Assembly: GCF_900107935.1 (NCBI RefSeq) | Contig: NZ_FNVG01000017.1 | Coordinates: 37,653-101,652 of the forward strand | Direction of reading: 5' to 3' | DNA: 64,000 nucleotides | Origin: Vibrio hangzhouensis | GTDB lineage: Bacteria; Pseudomonadota; Gammaproteobacteria; Enterobacterales; Vibrionaceae | Shown here: positions 43,238 to 52,766 of the stretch, one piece after another | Numbering within the stretch: the first letter of the stretch is position 1 | Layout of the letters: every line of letters starts with the position of its first letter | Notes under the pieces: generated by a model | What the model was told of the DNA's origin: nothing | Databases searched by the model: none | What the model saw: the letters and a program-made list of their open reading frames with translations, nothing else | Position numbers and translations under genes: made by a program

Positions 43238-45280
43238 TTAGGCGCTGATACCAGAGTGGCGTAACAACGCATCTATCTCAGGCTCACGTCCACGGAAGCG
43301 TTTGAATAACTCCATTGGCTCTTCGCTGCCCCCCATTTCGAGAATATGGTTCAGGAAGCTCTGACCCGTCTCTTTATTAAAGATCCCCTCTTCTTCAAAG
43401 CGCGAGTACGCATCTGAAGACAGGACCTCTGCCCAAAGGTAGCTGTAGTAGCCTGCACTGTAGCCACCAGCAAAGATATGACTGAAGCTATGTGAGAATC
43501 GGTTCCATTCGAGGCTTGGCAAAACCGCTACTTTGGATTTCACCTCTGCCAGAGTTTCCAGAACGCGAGCACCGATGTCCGGATCGTATTCCGTGTGCAG
43601 CGTGAAATCGAACAGACCAAATTCGAGCTGACGCAGGATAAACATAGCCGACTGGAAGTTCTTCGCCGCCAGCATCTTGTCGAGCATCTCTTTCGGCAAC
43701 GGTTCACCGGTTTCATAATGGCCAGAAATAAAGGCCAGCGCTTCTTCTTCCCAACACCAGTTTTCCAGGAACTGACTTGGCAGTTCAACCGCATCCCAAG
43801 GTACACCATTGATACCGGAAACGGCTCCGGTATCGATCTTAGTTAGCATGTGGTGAATACCATGACCCGTTTCGTGAAATAGCGTCACCACCTCATCATG
43901 GGTGAACATCGCAGGCTTATCACCGACCGGTTTATTGAAGTTACAAGTCAGGTAAGCCACAGGCGTTTGCAGCTCACCATCGATACCGGTGCGACGCACA
44001 CGACACTCATCCATCCAAGCACCACCACGCTTATGTTCACGTGCATACAAGTCAAGATAGAAGCTGCCACGTAAAGTGCCTTCTGCATCAAAAATATCGA
44101 AAAAACGTACCGACTCATGCCAGGTATCCACACCTTCACGTTCCTCGATGCGCATGCCAAAAACGCGATCCAGAACTTCAAACAGGCCACTTACCACTTT
44201 TGATTCTGGGAAGTATGGACGCAACTCCTCGTTCGAGAACTGGAACAGGTGTTGCTTTTGTTTCTCACTGTAATAAGCGATGTCCCAAAGGTTAAGCTCA
44301 GTGACGCCAAATTCTTTTTCAGCAAACTGGCGCAACTCTTCGACTTCACGCTCACCTTGTGGCTTGGCTTTTTTGGCCAGATCATTGAGGAACCCCAATA
44401 CCTGTGCCGGAGTTTCGGCCATTTTCGTCGCCAGTGATTTTTCACTGAAGGTACCAAAGCCTAACAAACGTGCTATTTCATGGCGCAGCTTCAGTTGCTC
44501 CGCAATGATTTCCGTGTTGTCCCACTTTCCGGCATTCGGTCCGCGATCCGAGGCACGTGTCACGTACGCTTCATACAGCTCCTTGCGCAGTTCCTGATTA
44601 TCGCAGTAGGTCAATACCGGCAGGTAAGAGGGAATATCCAGTGTCAGCAGGTAACCGTCGAGCTCTTTTGCTTCGGCGGCGGCTTGTGCGGCTGCGAGCG
44701 CCGACTCCGGCATCCCCGCCAACTCTTTTTCATCAGTAATGTGCTTTGTCCAACCCATGGTGGCATCAAGTACATTGTTGGAGAACTGCGAGCCCAGCTC
44801 AGACATACGTTTGCTGATCTCCCCGTAACGGTGCTGCTCATCGGCAGGCAAGCCGATGCCTGACAGCTCGAAGTCACGCAGGGAATCTTTGATGGTTTTC
44901 TTTTGAGCTTGCGACAGCACATCGAACGTGTCGCTGGCTTTGATTGCCTTATAAGCTTCATACAGCCCTTTATGCTGACCCACCCAGGTACCGTACTCCG
45001 ACAGAATCGGCAGGCAGCTTTCATAGGCTTCTCGCAATTCGTCGCTATTCACCACAGAATTCATATGACTCACGGGTGACCAAAGACGGCTAAGCTTGTC
45101 ATCAATGTCTTCAATCGGAGCAATGACATTGTCCCACGTTGGATGGTCATTGCCCTCGAGCACTTCACCAATTTTCGCCCTACATGCTTCAATCGCTTGT
45201 TCGACCGCTGGCTTTACGTGTTCCGGTTTGATTTGTGAAAAAGGAGGTAAGTCGGTAAACGTCATTAATGGATTTGACAT
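43238..45280 (-). CDS. prlC: Oligopeptidase A (M3 metallopeptidase)
   Basis: A 680-residue cytoplasmic zinc peptidase that degrades short peptides, including cleaved signal peptides. The M3 signature is clear: LFHETGHGIHHMLTKIDTGA, with HExxH zinc ligands and a distal Glu. Length and start (MSNPLMTFTDLPPFSQIKPE) match PrlC/OpdA. AAGGGA precedes ATG 45280. It is divergent from rlmJ, an arrangement shared with enteric bacteria, where prlC and rlmJ are also neighbours of gor. Confidence 0.96.
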   Translation of the reverse strand: MSNPLMTFTDLPPFSQIKPEHVKPAVEQAIEACRAKIGEVLEGNDHPTWDNVIAPIEDIDDKLSRLWSPVSHMNSVVNSDELREAYESCLPILSEYGTWVGQHKGLYEAYKAIKASDTFDVLSQAQKKTIKDSLRDFELSGIGLPADEQHRYGEISKRMSELGSQFSNNVLDATMGWTKHITDEKELAGMPESALAAAQAAAEAKELDGYLLTLDIPSYLPVLTYCDNQELRKELYEAYVTRASDRGPNAGKWDNTEIIAEQLKLRHEIARLLGFGTFSEKSLATKMAETPAQVLGFLNDLAKKAKPQGEREVEELRQFAEKEFGVTELNLWDIAYYSEKQKQHLFQFSNEELRPYFPESKVVSGLFEVLDRVFGMRIEEREGVDTWHESVRFFDIFDAEGTLRGSFYLDLYAREHKRGGAWMDECRVRRTGIDGELQTPVAYLTCNFNKPVGDKPAMFTHDEVVTLFHETGHGIHHMLTKIDTGAVSGINGVPWDAVELPSQFLENWCWEEEALAFISGHYETGEPLPKEMLDKMLAAKNFQSAMFILRQLEFGLFDFTLHTEYDPDIGARVLETLAEVKSKVAVLPSLEWNRFSHSFSHIFAGGYSAGYYSYLWAEVLSSDAYSRFEEEGIFNKETGQSFLNHILEMGGSEEPMELFKRFRGREPEIDALLRHSGISA

Positions 45281-45479
45281 GCAGCATCCCTTTTTAATTA
45301 TTGGATTCCCTCACTCAATCAGAAGGCAAGTGAGCGTAATTAATAGATAAATGTAGACTCGAACAGCCGTTTTCAATCCTTTGTATGCCAATTACGTCAA
45401 TTCAAAGCGGCAAGATCTCTGCCGCTTAGGGCTAGAAGAGGTTATAATCCGTCCATTCTTGTCCAACTGAGTCTTTATT

Positions 45480-46319
45480 TTGCTGAGCTATCGACACAGC
45501 TTTCACGCCGGTAACCATGCCGATGTTGTGAAGCACATAGTACAAAGTCTTATCCTTAATTCACTAAAAAACAAGGAAAAGCCGTTCGTTTATCACGACA
45601 CCCATTCGGGCGTGGGTCGCTATGACCTGACTCATGAATGGTCGGAGAAAACGGGCGAATATAAGCAAGGTATCGGTCGTATTTGGGGCAACCCAGACAT
45701 TCCCGAAGATATCGCCAGCTATATTGAGTCTATCGATACGCTGAATAACGGTGAAGCTCTGCGTTACTATCCCGGCTCTCCACGTGTGGCACGTGCGCAT
45801 TTGCGTCCGCAAGACCGTATGGTGTTGACCGAGCTGCATCCAAGCGACTTTCCGCTGCTAGAGCAGGAGTTCCATCGCGATCGTCAGGTAAAAATCTTTA
45901 AAGAAGATGGTTTTAAACGTCTAAAAGCCAGCCTACCTCCAGCAGAGCGTCGTGGTCTGGTGTTAATCGACCCTCCGTATGAACTCGCAAAAGAGTATCG
46001 CGATGTGGTGACCGCGATTGCGCAAAGCTACAAGCGCTGGGCAACCGGTATCTACGCCATTTGGTATCCAGTAGTGAATCGCTACGACATTGACGACATG
46101 ATCGAAGGCCTCGAAGGTCTTGGTATTCGTAAAATTCTGCAAATTGAATTGGGTGTCTCCCCCGACACCAACGAACGAGGCATGACCGCATCAGGCATGA
46201 TTGTCATCAATCCGCCGTGGATGCTCGAGCAGCAGATGAACGCGATTCTCCCTTATCTGAAAGAAAAAATTGCCCCAGCCACCGGCCACTTTAAAGTGGA
46301 ATGGATTGTGCCTGAATAG
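45480..46319 (+). CDS. rlmJ: 23S rRNA (adenine-2030-N6)-methyltransferase RlmJ
   Basis: RlmJ methylates A2030 of 23S rRNA. The 279-residue product starts MLSYRHSFHAGNHADVVKHI, nearly identical to E. coli RlmJ, and has the N6-adenine methyltransferase motif GLVLIDPPYELAKEY (DPPY). It ends HFKVEWIVPE like its relatives. The start is TTG 45480; no ATG gives this conserved N-terminus. It is divergent from prlC and upstream of gorA. Confidence 0.95.
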   Translation: MLSYRHSFHAGNHADVVKHIVQSLILNSLKNKEKPFVYHDTHSGVGRYDLTHEWSEKTGEYKQGIGRIWGNPDIPEDIASYIESIDTLNNGEALRYYPGSPRVARAHLRPQDRMVLTELHPSDFPLLEQEFHRDRQVKIFKEDGFKRLKASLPPAERRGLVLIDPPYELAKEYRDVVTAIAQSYKRWATGIYAIWYPVVNRYDIDDMIEGLEGLGIRKILQIELGVSPDTNERGMTASGMIVINPPWMLEQQMNAILPYLKEKIAPATGHFKVEWIVPE

Positions 46320-46554
46320 CAAACCTCTCAGGTTCACATGTCGCGGGGTGAGACGCCCTGCGACCTCCTCTCTTATTAATCGTTATTAGTCATAATCAAC
46401 ACAACTTTTTCCCATTGGATAAAGTTGCTAGACTCGATTTACTATAAAGACAGAGACTGTAAACAGAGAGTCGGGATCGTTGAGTTATCTTAACTGCGCC
46501 CCAATATGCTTTGTTATCAGCAATCAAAATATCTATAAGCTTCTGGAGAACGTA

Positions 46555-47910
46555 ATGGCAACGCATTTTGACTATATCTGTATTGGTGGCGGCAGTGGCG
46601 GCATCGCATCGGCAAACCGCGCAGCAATGTATGGCGCTAAAGTCGCACTAATTGAAGCACAAGACCTGGGCGGTACCTGCGTAAACGTTGGGTGTGTACC
46701 AAAGAAAGTGATGTGGCATGGTGCGCAAGTTGCTGAAGCGATGAACCTGTATGCCGAAGATTATGGTTTTGATGTCGACGTTAAAAGCTTCGACTGGAGC
46801 AAATTGGTTGAGAGTCGCCAAGCATACATTGGCCGAATTCACCAGTCTTACGACCGCGTACTTGGCAACAACAAAGTCAACGTAATTCGTGGTTTTGCTA
46901 AGTTTGTTGATGCTAAAACCGTAGAAGTGAATGGTGAGCACTATACTGCTGATCATATCCTTATCGCGGTAGGCGGTCGTCCAACGATTCCAAACATTCC
47001 CGGCGCAGAATACGGTATCGATTCCAATGGCTTCTTTGAGCTAAGCGAGCAACCAAAACGCGTTGCGGTTATCGGTGCTGGCTACATTGCCGTTGAGATC
47101 GCGGGGGTGCTACATGCACTAGGCACGGAAACCCACCTGTTCTGCCGTAAAGAATCACCACTACGCAGCTTTGATCCTATGATCATCGACACTCTGGTTG
47201 AAGTGATGAACACCGAAGGTCCAACGCTACATACTCACTCGGTTCCTAAAGAAGTGGTCAAAGAAGCGGATGGTAGCCTGACGCTACATCTGGAAAATGG
47301 TGAGAGCCAAAATGTTGATACCTTGATTTGGGCGATCGGTCGTCACCCAGCGACAGATGCGATTAATCTTGGTGCCACAGGCGTGGCAACCAACGATCGT
47401 GGCTACATCAAAGTCGATGAGTATCAAGCAACCAACATAGCAGGCATTTACTGTGTGGGCGATATCATGGAAGGCGGCATCGAGCTTACCCCAGTTGCCG
47501 TTAAAGCAGGCCGTCAGCTTTCTGAGCGCCTGTTTAACAACAAGCCTGACGCCAAAATGGACTACGACCTGGTCCCAACAGTTGTCTTCAGTCATCCACC
47601 TATCGGCACCATCGGTCTGACAACCCAGGAAGCTGAGGAAAAATACGGCAAAGACAATATCAAGGTTTACACCTCTGGCTTTACCGCCATGTACACTGCG
47701 GTAACGAAACATCGTCAACCATGTAAGATGAAGCTGGTTTGTGCCGGTCCAGAAGAAACCGTTGTCGGCTTGCACGGCATCGGTTTCACCGTTGATGAAA
47801 TGATTCAAGGTTTTGGCGTGGCGATGAAGATGGGCGCGACCAAAGCAGATTTTGATTCCGTTGTCGCCATTCACCCTACGGGTTCTGAAGAATTCGTTAC
47901 CATGCGTTAA
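46555..47910 (+). CDS. gorA: Glutathione reductase
   Basis: A 451-residue FAD-dependent disulfide reductase that regenerates glutathione with NADPH. It shows FAD binding (YICIGGGSGGIASANRAAMY), the redox pair LGGTCVNVGCVPKKVMW, NADPH binding (AVIGAGYIAVEIAGVLHALG) and the C-terminal active-site HPTGSEEFVTMR. ATG 46555 is chosen because GGAG lies 6 nt upstream and the family begins here; the frame upstream is open for 25 codons without similarity. A terminator follows. Confidence 0.96.
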   Translation: MATHFDYICIGGGSGGIASANRAAMYGAKVALIEAQDLGGTCVNVGCVPKKVMWHGAQVAEAMNLYAEDYGFDVDVKSFDWSKLVESRQAYIGRIHQSYDRVLGNNKVNVIRGFAKFVDAKTVEVNGEHYTADHILIAVGGRPTIPNIPGAEYGIDSNGFFELSEQPKRVAVIGAGYIAVEIAGVLHALGTETHLFCRKESPLRSFDPMIIDTLVEVMNTEGPTLHTHSVPKEVVKEADGSLTLHLENGESQNVDTLIWAIGRHPATDAINLGATGVATNDRGYIKVDEYQATNIAGIYCVGDIMEGGIELTPVAVKAGRQLSERLFNNKPDAKMDYDLVPTVVFSHPPIGTIGLTTQEAEEKYGKDNIKVYTSGFTAMYTAVTKHRQPCKMKLVCAGPEETVVGLHGIGFTVDEMIQGFGVAMKMGATKADFDSVVAIHPTGSEEFVTMR

Positions 47911-47930
47911 TGCGAATTTCCTGACGATTC

Positions 47931-47956
47931 AAAGCCCAGCCGATGCTGGGCTTTTT
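47931..47956 (+). terminator. Terminator of gorA
   Basis: A 10-bp stem AAAGCCCAGC / GCTGGGCTTT with CGAT loop and trailing T, 20 bp after the stop. Confidence 0.9.
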
Positions 47957-48181
47957 CAGTCTTAGCGTTAGCTCTCACACCCTGAAGTAACTTTGCTGTT
48001 TATCATTCATATTGCGCTTGAAATGCGTCGCAATGAGCAACATTGTGCTTCGGAAATAATGGTTTTAACAGTTACCAGAACATAGCCTTTTCTAAAGTTT
48101 TTTCTGCTGACGAACAGAGCACCATCAGCATGATGGCTTTGCATTTCAGCGTAATCCAATAAAATAGAAAAGGAACGTCAG

Positions 48182-49669
48182 ATGAACATCCCTCAATGGC
48201 TGCTGGCAGCCAGTGCAGCAAGCATCACTCTCCCGGCACTTGCGGTTAATCCCCAGCCCGACCCAGACAATCCAACCGGATATATACTGCTTCGCACTGA
48301 AGTGCAGGTTAGTGAAGCGGCCCAAACACATGATCCGATGTACTCAGCGTGGGCCAATGCTTTGGCGACAGCCCCTAACAGTATGGTGGAGCAGATTGAT
48401 GAAGGCCTGGTCGCAAATCCCGACAATGTGAAACGTGCTGAACGTGTCTTTTCGCGGGGAGATTGGGACTTTCTCACCCAGATGGCCGCCCCGGAATACA
48501 CCTACCAGCGATTTTTACAGGCGATAGGGAAATTCCCGGCATTCTGCGGTGATTATGGTGATGGTCGTGATGCCGATGCGATTTGCAAACGCTCCATCAT
48601 TACCGCTTTCGCCCATTTTGCTCAGGAGACTGGTGGTCACGTGGCCAAAGACAACGCCTGGGACAACCCACTCGCTCTTGAGGAGTGGCAGCAAGCGCTG
48701 GTGCATGTCAGGGAAATGGGTTGGTCCGAAGGTCAGGAAGGATACACCACCGGGTGTGGACAAAATGACTGGCAGAACCGGCGCTGGCCATGTGCGGCCA
48801 ATCAAGGCTATTTTGGCCGCGGCGCCAAGCAGCTTTCCTACCATTTTAACTACGGTCCTTTTTCCGAAGTGATGTTTGCAGGAGATGCCACTGTGCTGCT
48901 CAATAATCCGGCATTGGTGGCAGACTCATGGCTCAATCTAGCTTCAGCCATCTGGTTTTTTCTGACGCCACAAGCGCCCAAACCGGCTATGCTGCACGTG
49001 ATTGACCGTACCTGGGTCCCTTCACAGCGTGAGATTGATGCTGGCATTGGCTATGGCTTTGGTACCACCATCAATATCATCAACGGCGGCATTGAGTGTG
49101 GCGAGCAAAACAAAACCAAAGGTCAGCCCGTCAATCGTATTCGCTATTGGGAAGGACTCGCGGCCCATTACCAAATCCCCATTGAAGCCGATGAAGCCAA
49201 CACCTGCTGGCAACAAACACCTTATGGCAGCCTTAACCTCAATGGTGCGACCGATGTGCTTTATACCAACTGGGAAGCAAGCTGGAAGTATCATGCCGAT
49301 CGCCCAGGAGGCGTCTCATTTGAATGTAACTTAGTCGGTTATCAAACTGCCTACTCGGCACTGGTTCCTGGCGACTACGAAAAGTGTGTCACCAACTTCT
49401 ACGGCTCTCATGCCAACTGGCCAGAAGTGCGCATTGTCGATACATTGCCAACGGATGGTGGCGCTGGTGGCGGCACTGGTGGTGGCGACACAGGTTCAGG
49501 CACACCGTCTGGGATCATTGTTTGGGAGGCTGGCGTCACACAAGCCAATGTCGGTGATACCGTTATCCACCAAGGAAAATGTTTCACCGCCCAAAATCCT
49601 CCCGGCGTCTGGGAAACGCCAACCCAATCAAACTGGTTCTGGAAAGAGGTATCCTGCCCGGTAGGCTAA
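48182..49669 (+). CDS. Secreted GH19 chitinase with C-terminal chitin-binding module
   Basis: A 495-residue exported chitinase. Signal peptide MNIPQWLLAASAASITLPAL cut after ALA; an N-terminal extension of about 90 residues; the GH19 catalytic domain (about 110-400) with AFAHFAQETGGHVAK holding the catalytic Glu, and the family stretch YFGRGAKQLSYHFNYGPFSE; a Gly/Thr/Ser linker (GGAGGGTGGGDTGSGTPSG); and a C-terminal CBM5/12 module (IIVWEAGVTQANVGDTVIHQ ... WFWKEVSC). This fits a marine or estuarine chitin degrader. AAGGA precedes ATG 48182. It is a single gene with its own terminator. Confidence 0.94.
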   Translation: MNIPQWLLAASAASITLPALAVNPQPDPDNPTGYILLRTEVQVSEAAQTHDPMYSAWANALATAPNSMVEQIDEGLVANPDNVKRAERVFSRGDWDFLTQMAAPEYTYQRFLQAIGKFPAFCGDYGDGRDADAICKRSIITAFAHFAQETGGHVAKDNAWDNPLALEEWQQALVHVREMGWSEGQEGYTTGCGQNDWQNRRWPCAANQGYFGRGAKQLSYHFNYGPFSEVMFAGDATVLLNNPALVADSWLNLASAIWFFLTPQAPKPAMLHVIDRTWVPSQREIDAGIGYGFGTTINIINGGIECGEQNKTKGQPVNRIRYWEGLAAHYQIPIEADEANTCWQQTPYGSLNLNGATDVLYTNWEASWKYHADRPGGVSFECNLVGYQTAYSALVPGDYEKCVTNFYGSHANWPEVRIVDTLPTDGGAGGGTGGGDTGSGTPSGIIVWEAGVTQANVGDTVIHQGKCFTAQNPPGVWETPTQSNWFWKEVSCPVG

Positions 49670-49679
49670 AACTTAAGCC

Positions 49680-49702
49680 ACTGCCCCTCGGGGCAGTTTT
49701 TA
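49680..49702 (+). terminator. Terminator of the chitinase gene
   Basis: An 8-bp stem ACTGCCCC / GGGGCAGT with a 2-nt centre and TTTTT, 10 bp after the stop. Confidence 0.9.
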
Positions 49703-49777
49703 CACAACTTTTAAGTTCGTTCCCTTTTCAAATTGTAAATATCCCTTATAGTTTGCGCAGACTGTAAGGAGTGGTTA

Positions 49778-50794
49778 ATGGACAAAAAACACATCTTTTT
49801 CTTTGACGGGATGCGCTGTGTGGCGGCGCTTGCTGTCATCGTTATTCATGCACTGGGACCTTACCGTCATGAACTGGGGCAAATACCCATGGGGGAGTGG
49901 ATCACCGCCATCACCTTCAATGGATTCAGTCGCTGGGCCGTGCCAGTCTTCATACTGATTACCGGTGCCCTGATGTTAAGCGATAAGCGACCGTTCGATA
50001 TGAAGTATTATCTTTCCCGCAGATTGGGCAAAGTCCTTATCCCTTTTGTCGTCTGGTCGCTGTTCTATGCCTATCTATCAGGCTGGACTATCGAAGGGTT
50101 TAGTGGGGATACGGTTAAAGAGGCTCTGGCGCAAAGCTACCATCATCAAACCTATTACCATCTGGGATTCTTCTACTATTTTATTCCGCTGTATGTGGCG
50201 ATTCCGTTTCTGCAGTTATTGGTGCGTAAGTTTGATGATTCTGCCCTCTACGCACTGACTGGTGTCTGGCTGTTAACCACATTACTGTTCTTGCTCCGCA
50301 TTGATGGTCCATGGAGTGAACAGTTCTGGCTTTACATGGGGTTGCTGCCACTTGGTTATATCCTGTATCAGAAACTGCCAGTGACTCAAGGGGTAGTTAT
50401 CACCGCCGTCATCCTTGGGGTAGGCGCGATGATATTAAGCAGCTATATGGTGGTACAGGGCAGCGTTGAGGAAGGGCGTTATTATGTCGGGCGCTGGTTT
50501 TCATACAAAACACTGAATACCGCTCTCGCTGCCAGTATGATCTTTATTGTATGCAAAGCCTACGCCGAAAATCTGGCGCCTTCGGCCAAGCGCGTGGTCC
50601 GCTTTATCAGCAAATACAGCCTGGGCGTATATCTTCTGCACCCTCTGTTTTTGTGGCCAATGAATGAGCTTGGACTTCATGTGGGACACCCGGCGTATAT
50701 GGTCCCTTTCTGGGTGATAGTGAGTGGCAGTCTGGCGCTCGCAACCAGTTGGCTGCTGTCCTTGAGCAGCAAAACACGCTGGCTACTCCCCTGA
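49778..50794 (+). CDS. Acyltransferase-3 family membrane protein
   Basis: A 338-residue protein with about ten membrane helices, of the acyltransferase-3 family that O-acetylates or otherwise acylates sugars. It starts FFFDGMRCVAALAVIVIHAL with the family His in helix 1, then the ITFNGFSRWAVPVFILITGA and LSRRLGKVLIPFVVWSLFYA blocks. It most resembles WecH-like O-acetyltransferases. No polysaccharide cluster surrounds it, so the acceptor is unknown. AAGGAG lies before the ATG. It converges with the SPOR protein gene, 6 bp between stops. Confidence 0.88.
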   Translation: MDKKHIFFFDGMRCVAALAVIVIHALGPYRHELGQIPMGEWITAITFNGFSRWAVPVFILITGALMLSDKRPFDMKYYLSRRLGKVLIPFVVWSLFYAYLSGWTIEGFSGDTVKEALAQSYHHQTYYHLGFFYYFIPLYVAIPFLQLLVRKFDDSALYALTGVWLLTTLLFLLRIDGPWSEQFWLYMGLLPLGYILYQKLPVTQGVVITAVILGVGAMILSSYMVVQGSVEEGRYYVGRWFSYKTLNTALAASMIFIVCKAYAENLAPSAKRVVRFISKYSLGVYLLHPLFLWPMNELGLHVGHPAYMVPFWVIVSGSLALATSWLLSLSSKTRWLLP

Positions 50795-50800
50795 CTAACT

Positions 50801-51709
50801 TCACCGACCAACGCAAACAACATTCAACAAGGTGTTTCCCTTTAACGGGGACACCTTTCCGTTGGTAAACAACCCCTTTTGACCATCTCCCCAATATGGC
50901 ATTTGCAATGGCCATCGCTCCGTCTGCATCTTGCCTGACGCGACCAATGTCTGCCACTCGTCATTACTGGCCAAATGCATATCCATATCACTGCATACTT
51001 TAATGGCCGTGCGGTAATTGAGTCGATTCCAGGCTTTATCATGCTCCATATAGAACTGATGATCGTTATTTGCTATGTAAGGAATGATGTAGCGCTTGCC
51101 TTTTACCTGCGTGGTCAAGCGCACCGTTATAGGGGCTGGTGCGGATTGAGCGAGTGGCTGAATGGTTGTCGCTTTTTGGTTTGACATCACCTTCGGGGTC
51201 GTTAAGGCATCGGCTTTAACCGATGCTGACGCAGACAACTTAGCGGGTTTGGCCTTAGGGGCAGACGATGAAGTGTCCGGCTCGACATGTCGGATAAAGG
51301 CATCGTGATAGCCAGACAGCGACTTCACTTGGGTTAGTTCCTGCTGTGCCAGCGTGGCATCCTCATAGGGGCCGATCAGACAACGATAGCTGCGACTTTG
51401 CGGCAACATCCAGATATCGGTAGTGATTTGGCTATAGAGTTTTTTGGCCTGCTTCAATGGCATTGGCTTTTCGAGAATACCGCACTGAATCCAGTACAGC
51501 GAAGTAGGACTCATCGGAATCTGCTTACCCCAAACCCCTTCTCCGATAGGGCAATGCTTATCCAGAATGGGCAGTTCGTTCATTGAGGGTTGTGAGGCAT
51601 CACACAACACTTCGTTTTCTGCGGAGGCAGGTAGGGCGTGCAACAAAGCCGCAACCACAGCAACCAAAGACCAGCCACCAAATCTCTCTACCCGATAAAA
51701 AGAGCCCAT
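50801..51709 (-). CDS. Exported SPOR-type protein with Lcl/DUF1566-like C-terminus
   Basis: A 302-residue exported protein. The N-terminus has a signal peptide (FGGWSLVAVVAALLHALPAS cut after ASA). Residues 60-130 look like a SPOR repeat pair (YWIQCGILEKPMPLKQAKKL ... YRCLIGPYEDATLAQQELTQ), which in other proteins binds denuded septal peptidoglycan. A Pro/Ala/Lys/Ser linker follows. The last 80 residues (AWNRLNYRTAIKVCSDMDMH, then SNDEWQTLVASG and YWGDGQ) resemble the Lcl/formylglycine-enzyme-like C-type-lectin fold. Function is unknown; cell-envelope association is likely. AGAGG is 6 nt before the ATG used. Confidence 0.75.
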   Translation of the reverse strand: MGSFYRVERFGGWSLVAVVAALLHALPASAENEVLCDASQPSMNELPILDKHCPIGEGVWGKQIPMSPTSLYWIQCGILEKPMPLKQAKKLYSQITTDIWMLPQSRSYRCLIGPYEDATLAQQELTQVKSLSGYHDAFIRHVEPDTSSSAPKAKPAKLSASASVKADALTTPKVMSNQKATTIQPLAQSAPAPITVRLTTQVKGKRYIIPYIANNDHQFYMEHDKAWNRLNYRTAIKVCSDMDMHLASNDEWQTLVASGKMQTERWPLQMPYWGDGQKGLFTNGKVSPLKGNTLLNVVCVGR

Positions 51710-51747
51710 ATACATCCTCTGAACACTCACTTGTTATTTGCAGCACA

Positions 51748-51779
51748 AATAAAAAGAGCCGCATTTATGTGCGACTCTT
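51748..51779 (-). terminator. Terminator of the dipeptide ABC operon
   Basis: On the minus strand a 10-bp stem (AAGAGTCGCA / TGCGGCTCTT, one G-T pair) with 6-nt loop is followed by TTTATT. It lies about 40 bp after the last operon stop. Confidence 0.8.
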
Positions 51780-51819
51780 AGTGTAGTGAGGATTGGGCTT
51801 AAAAATCAATCACTCTGGA

Positions 51820-52764
51820 TCACCCTTTGTAGATTTTCGGGTTAAATACATCACGTAGCCAGTCGCCCAACAGGTTAATAACCAGTACAAGCGTAATCAA
51901 CACGATACCCGGGAAGACAGTAATCCACCATGAACCGGAGAAGATGTAGTTAAAGCCGATGCTGATCAGAGAACCCAGTGAAGGCTGGTCTACCGGAAGA
52001 CCCAGACCCAGGAATGACAGCGCGGCCTCTGACATAATGGCATTCGCCACCTGTACCGTTGAAATAACCAGAATCGGTGACAGACAGTTAGGAAGAATAT
52101 GACGGAACATGATACGCGGTGATTTAAAGCCCATGACTCGCGCTGCTTCGACGTACTCTTTCTTCTTCTCAGCCAGCACTGACGCACGAATCGTTCGAGC
52201 GTACTGTGGCCACTCAGCAACACCGATGATCACCACCAGCATGGTCACCGCGTATTGGCTGTAGAATTCGCTACCAAAGCTCGCCTTAAAAATTGCCGAG
52301 ACGATAATGGCAACCATCATAGTAGAGAATGACAACTGAACATCAGCAAAACGCATCAGGAAGCTATCAATTCGGCCACCGAAGTAACCTGCAGACAGGC
52401 CGATCACTATGCCCAAAAACAGTTGCAAACCCACCGCCAGGAAACCAATGGTCAGCGACAGACGTGAACCATAGAGAATGGTCGACAGAATATCACGACC
52501 CTGATCGTCGGTACCCAGCACAAAGCTCTCATCACCCTCTTCCATCCAAGATGGCGGCAACTCAGAGTCCATGATATCGATCGACGACAAGTCGTAAGGG
52601 TCAGTTGGGGCGATCAAAGGCGCGGCTAATGCCATCACCAGGAATAACATAAATACGGTAAAACTCGCCATCGCGACTTTATCGCGCTTGAAATAGTACA
52701 AGAAGTCCGAGTTTTTAAAGCGCTCCCATGCCGAAGGAGCAGCGGCTGTATTGGTTTGACTCAT
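51820..52764 (-). CDS. Peptide ABC transporter permease (DppC type)
   Basis: A 314-residue inner-membrane permease with six helices, an N-terminal OppC_N segment (FKRDKVAMASFTVFMLFLVM) and the EAA loop EAARVMGFKSPRIMFRHILP that contacts the ATPase. It is the last gene of the four-gene minus-strand importer operon, 2 bp after the DppB-type gene. Substrate is likely a di- or oligopeptide, judged by the family of the binding protein. Confidence 0.92.
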   Translation of the reverse strand: MSQTNTAAAPSAWERFKNSDFLYYFKRDKVAMASFTVFMLFLVMALAAPLIAPTDPYDLSSIDIMDSELPPSWMEEGDESFVLGTDDQGRDILSTILYGSRLSLTIGFLAVGLQLFLGIVIGLSAGYFGGRIDSFLMRFADVQLSFSTMMVAIIVSAIFKASFGSEFYSQYAVTMLVVIIGVAEWPQYARTIRASVLAEKKKEYVEAARVMGFKSPRIMFRHILPNCLSPILVISTVQVANAIMSEAALSFLGLGLPVDQPSLGSLISIGFNYIFSGSWWITVFPGIVLITLVLVINLLGDWLRDVFNPKIYKG

Positions 52765-52766
52765 GA

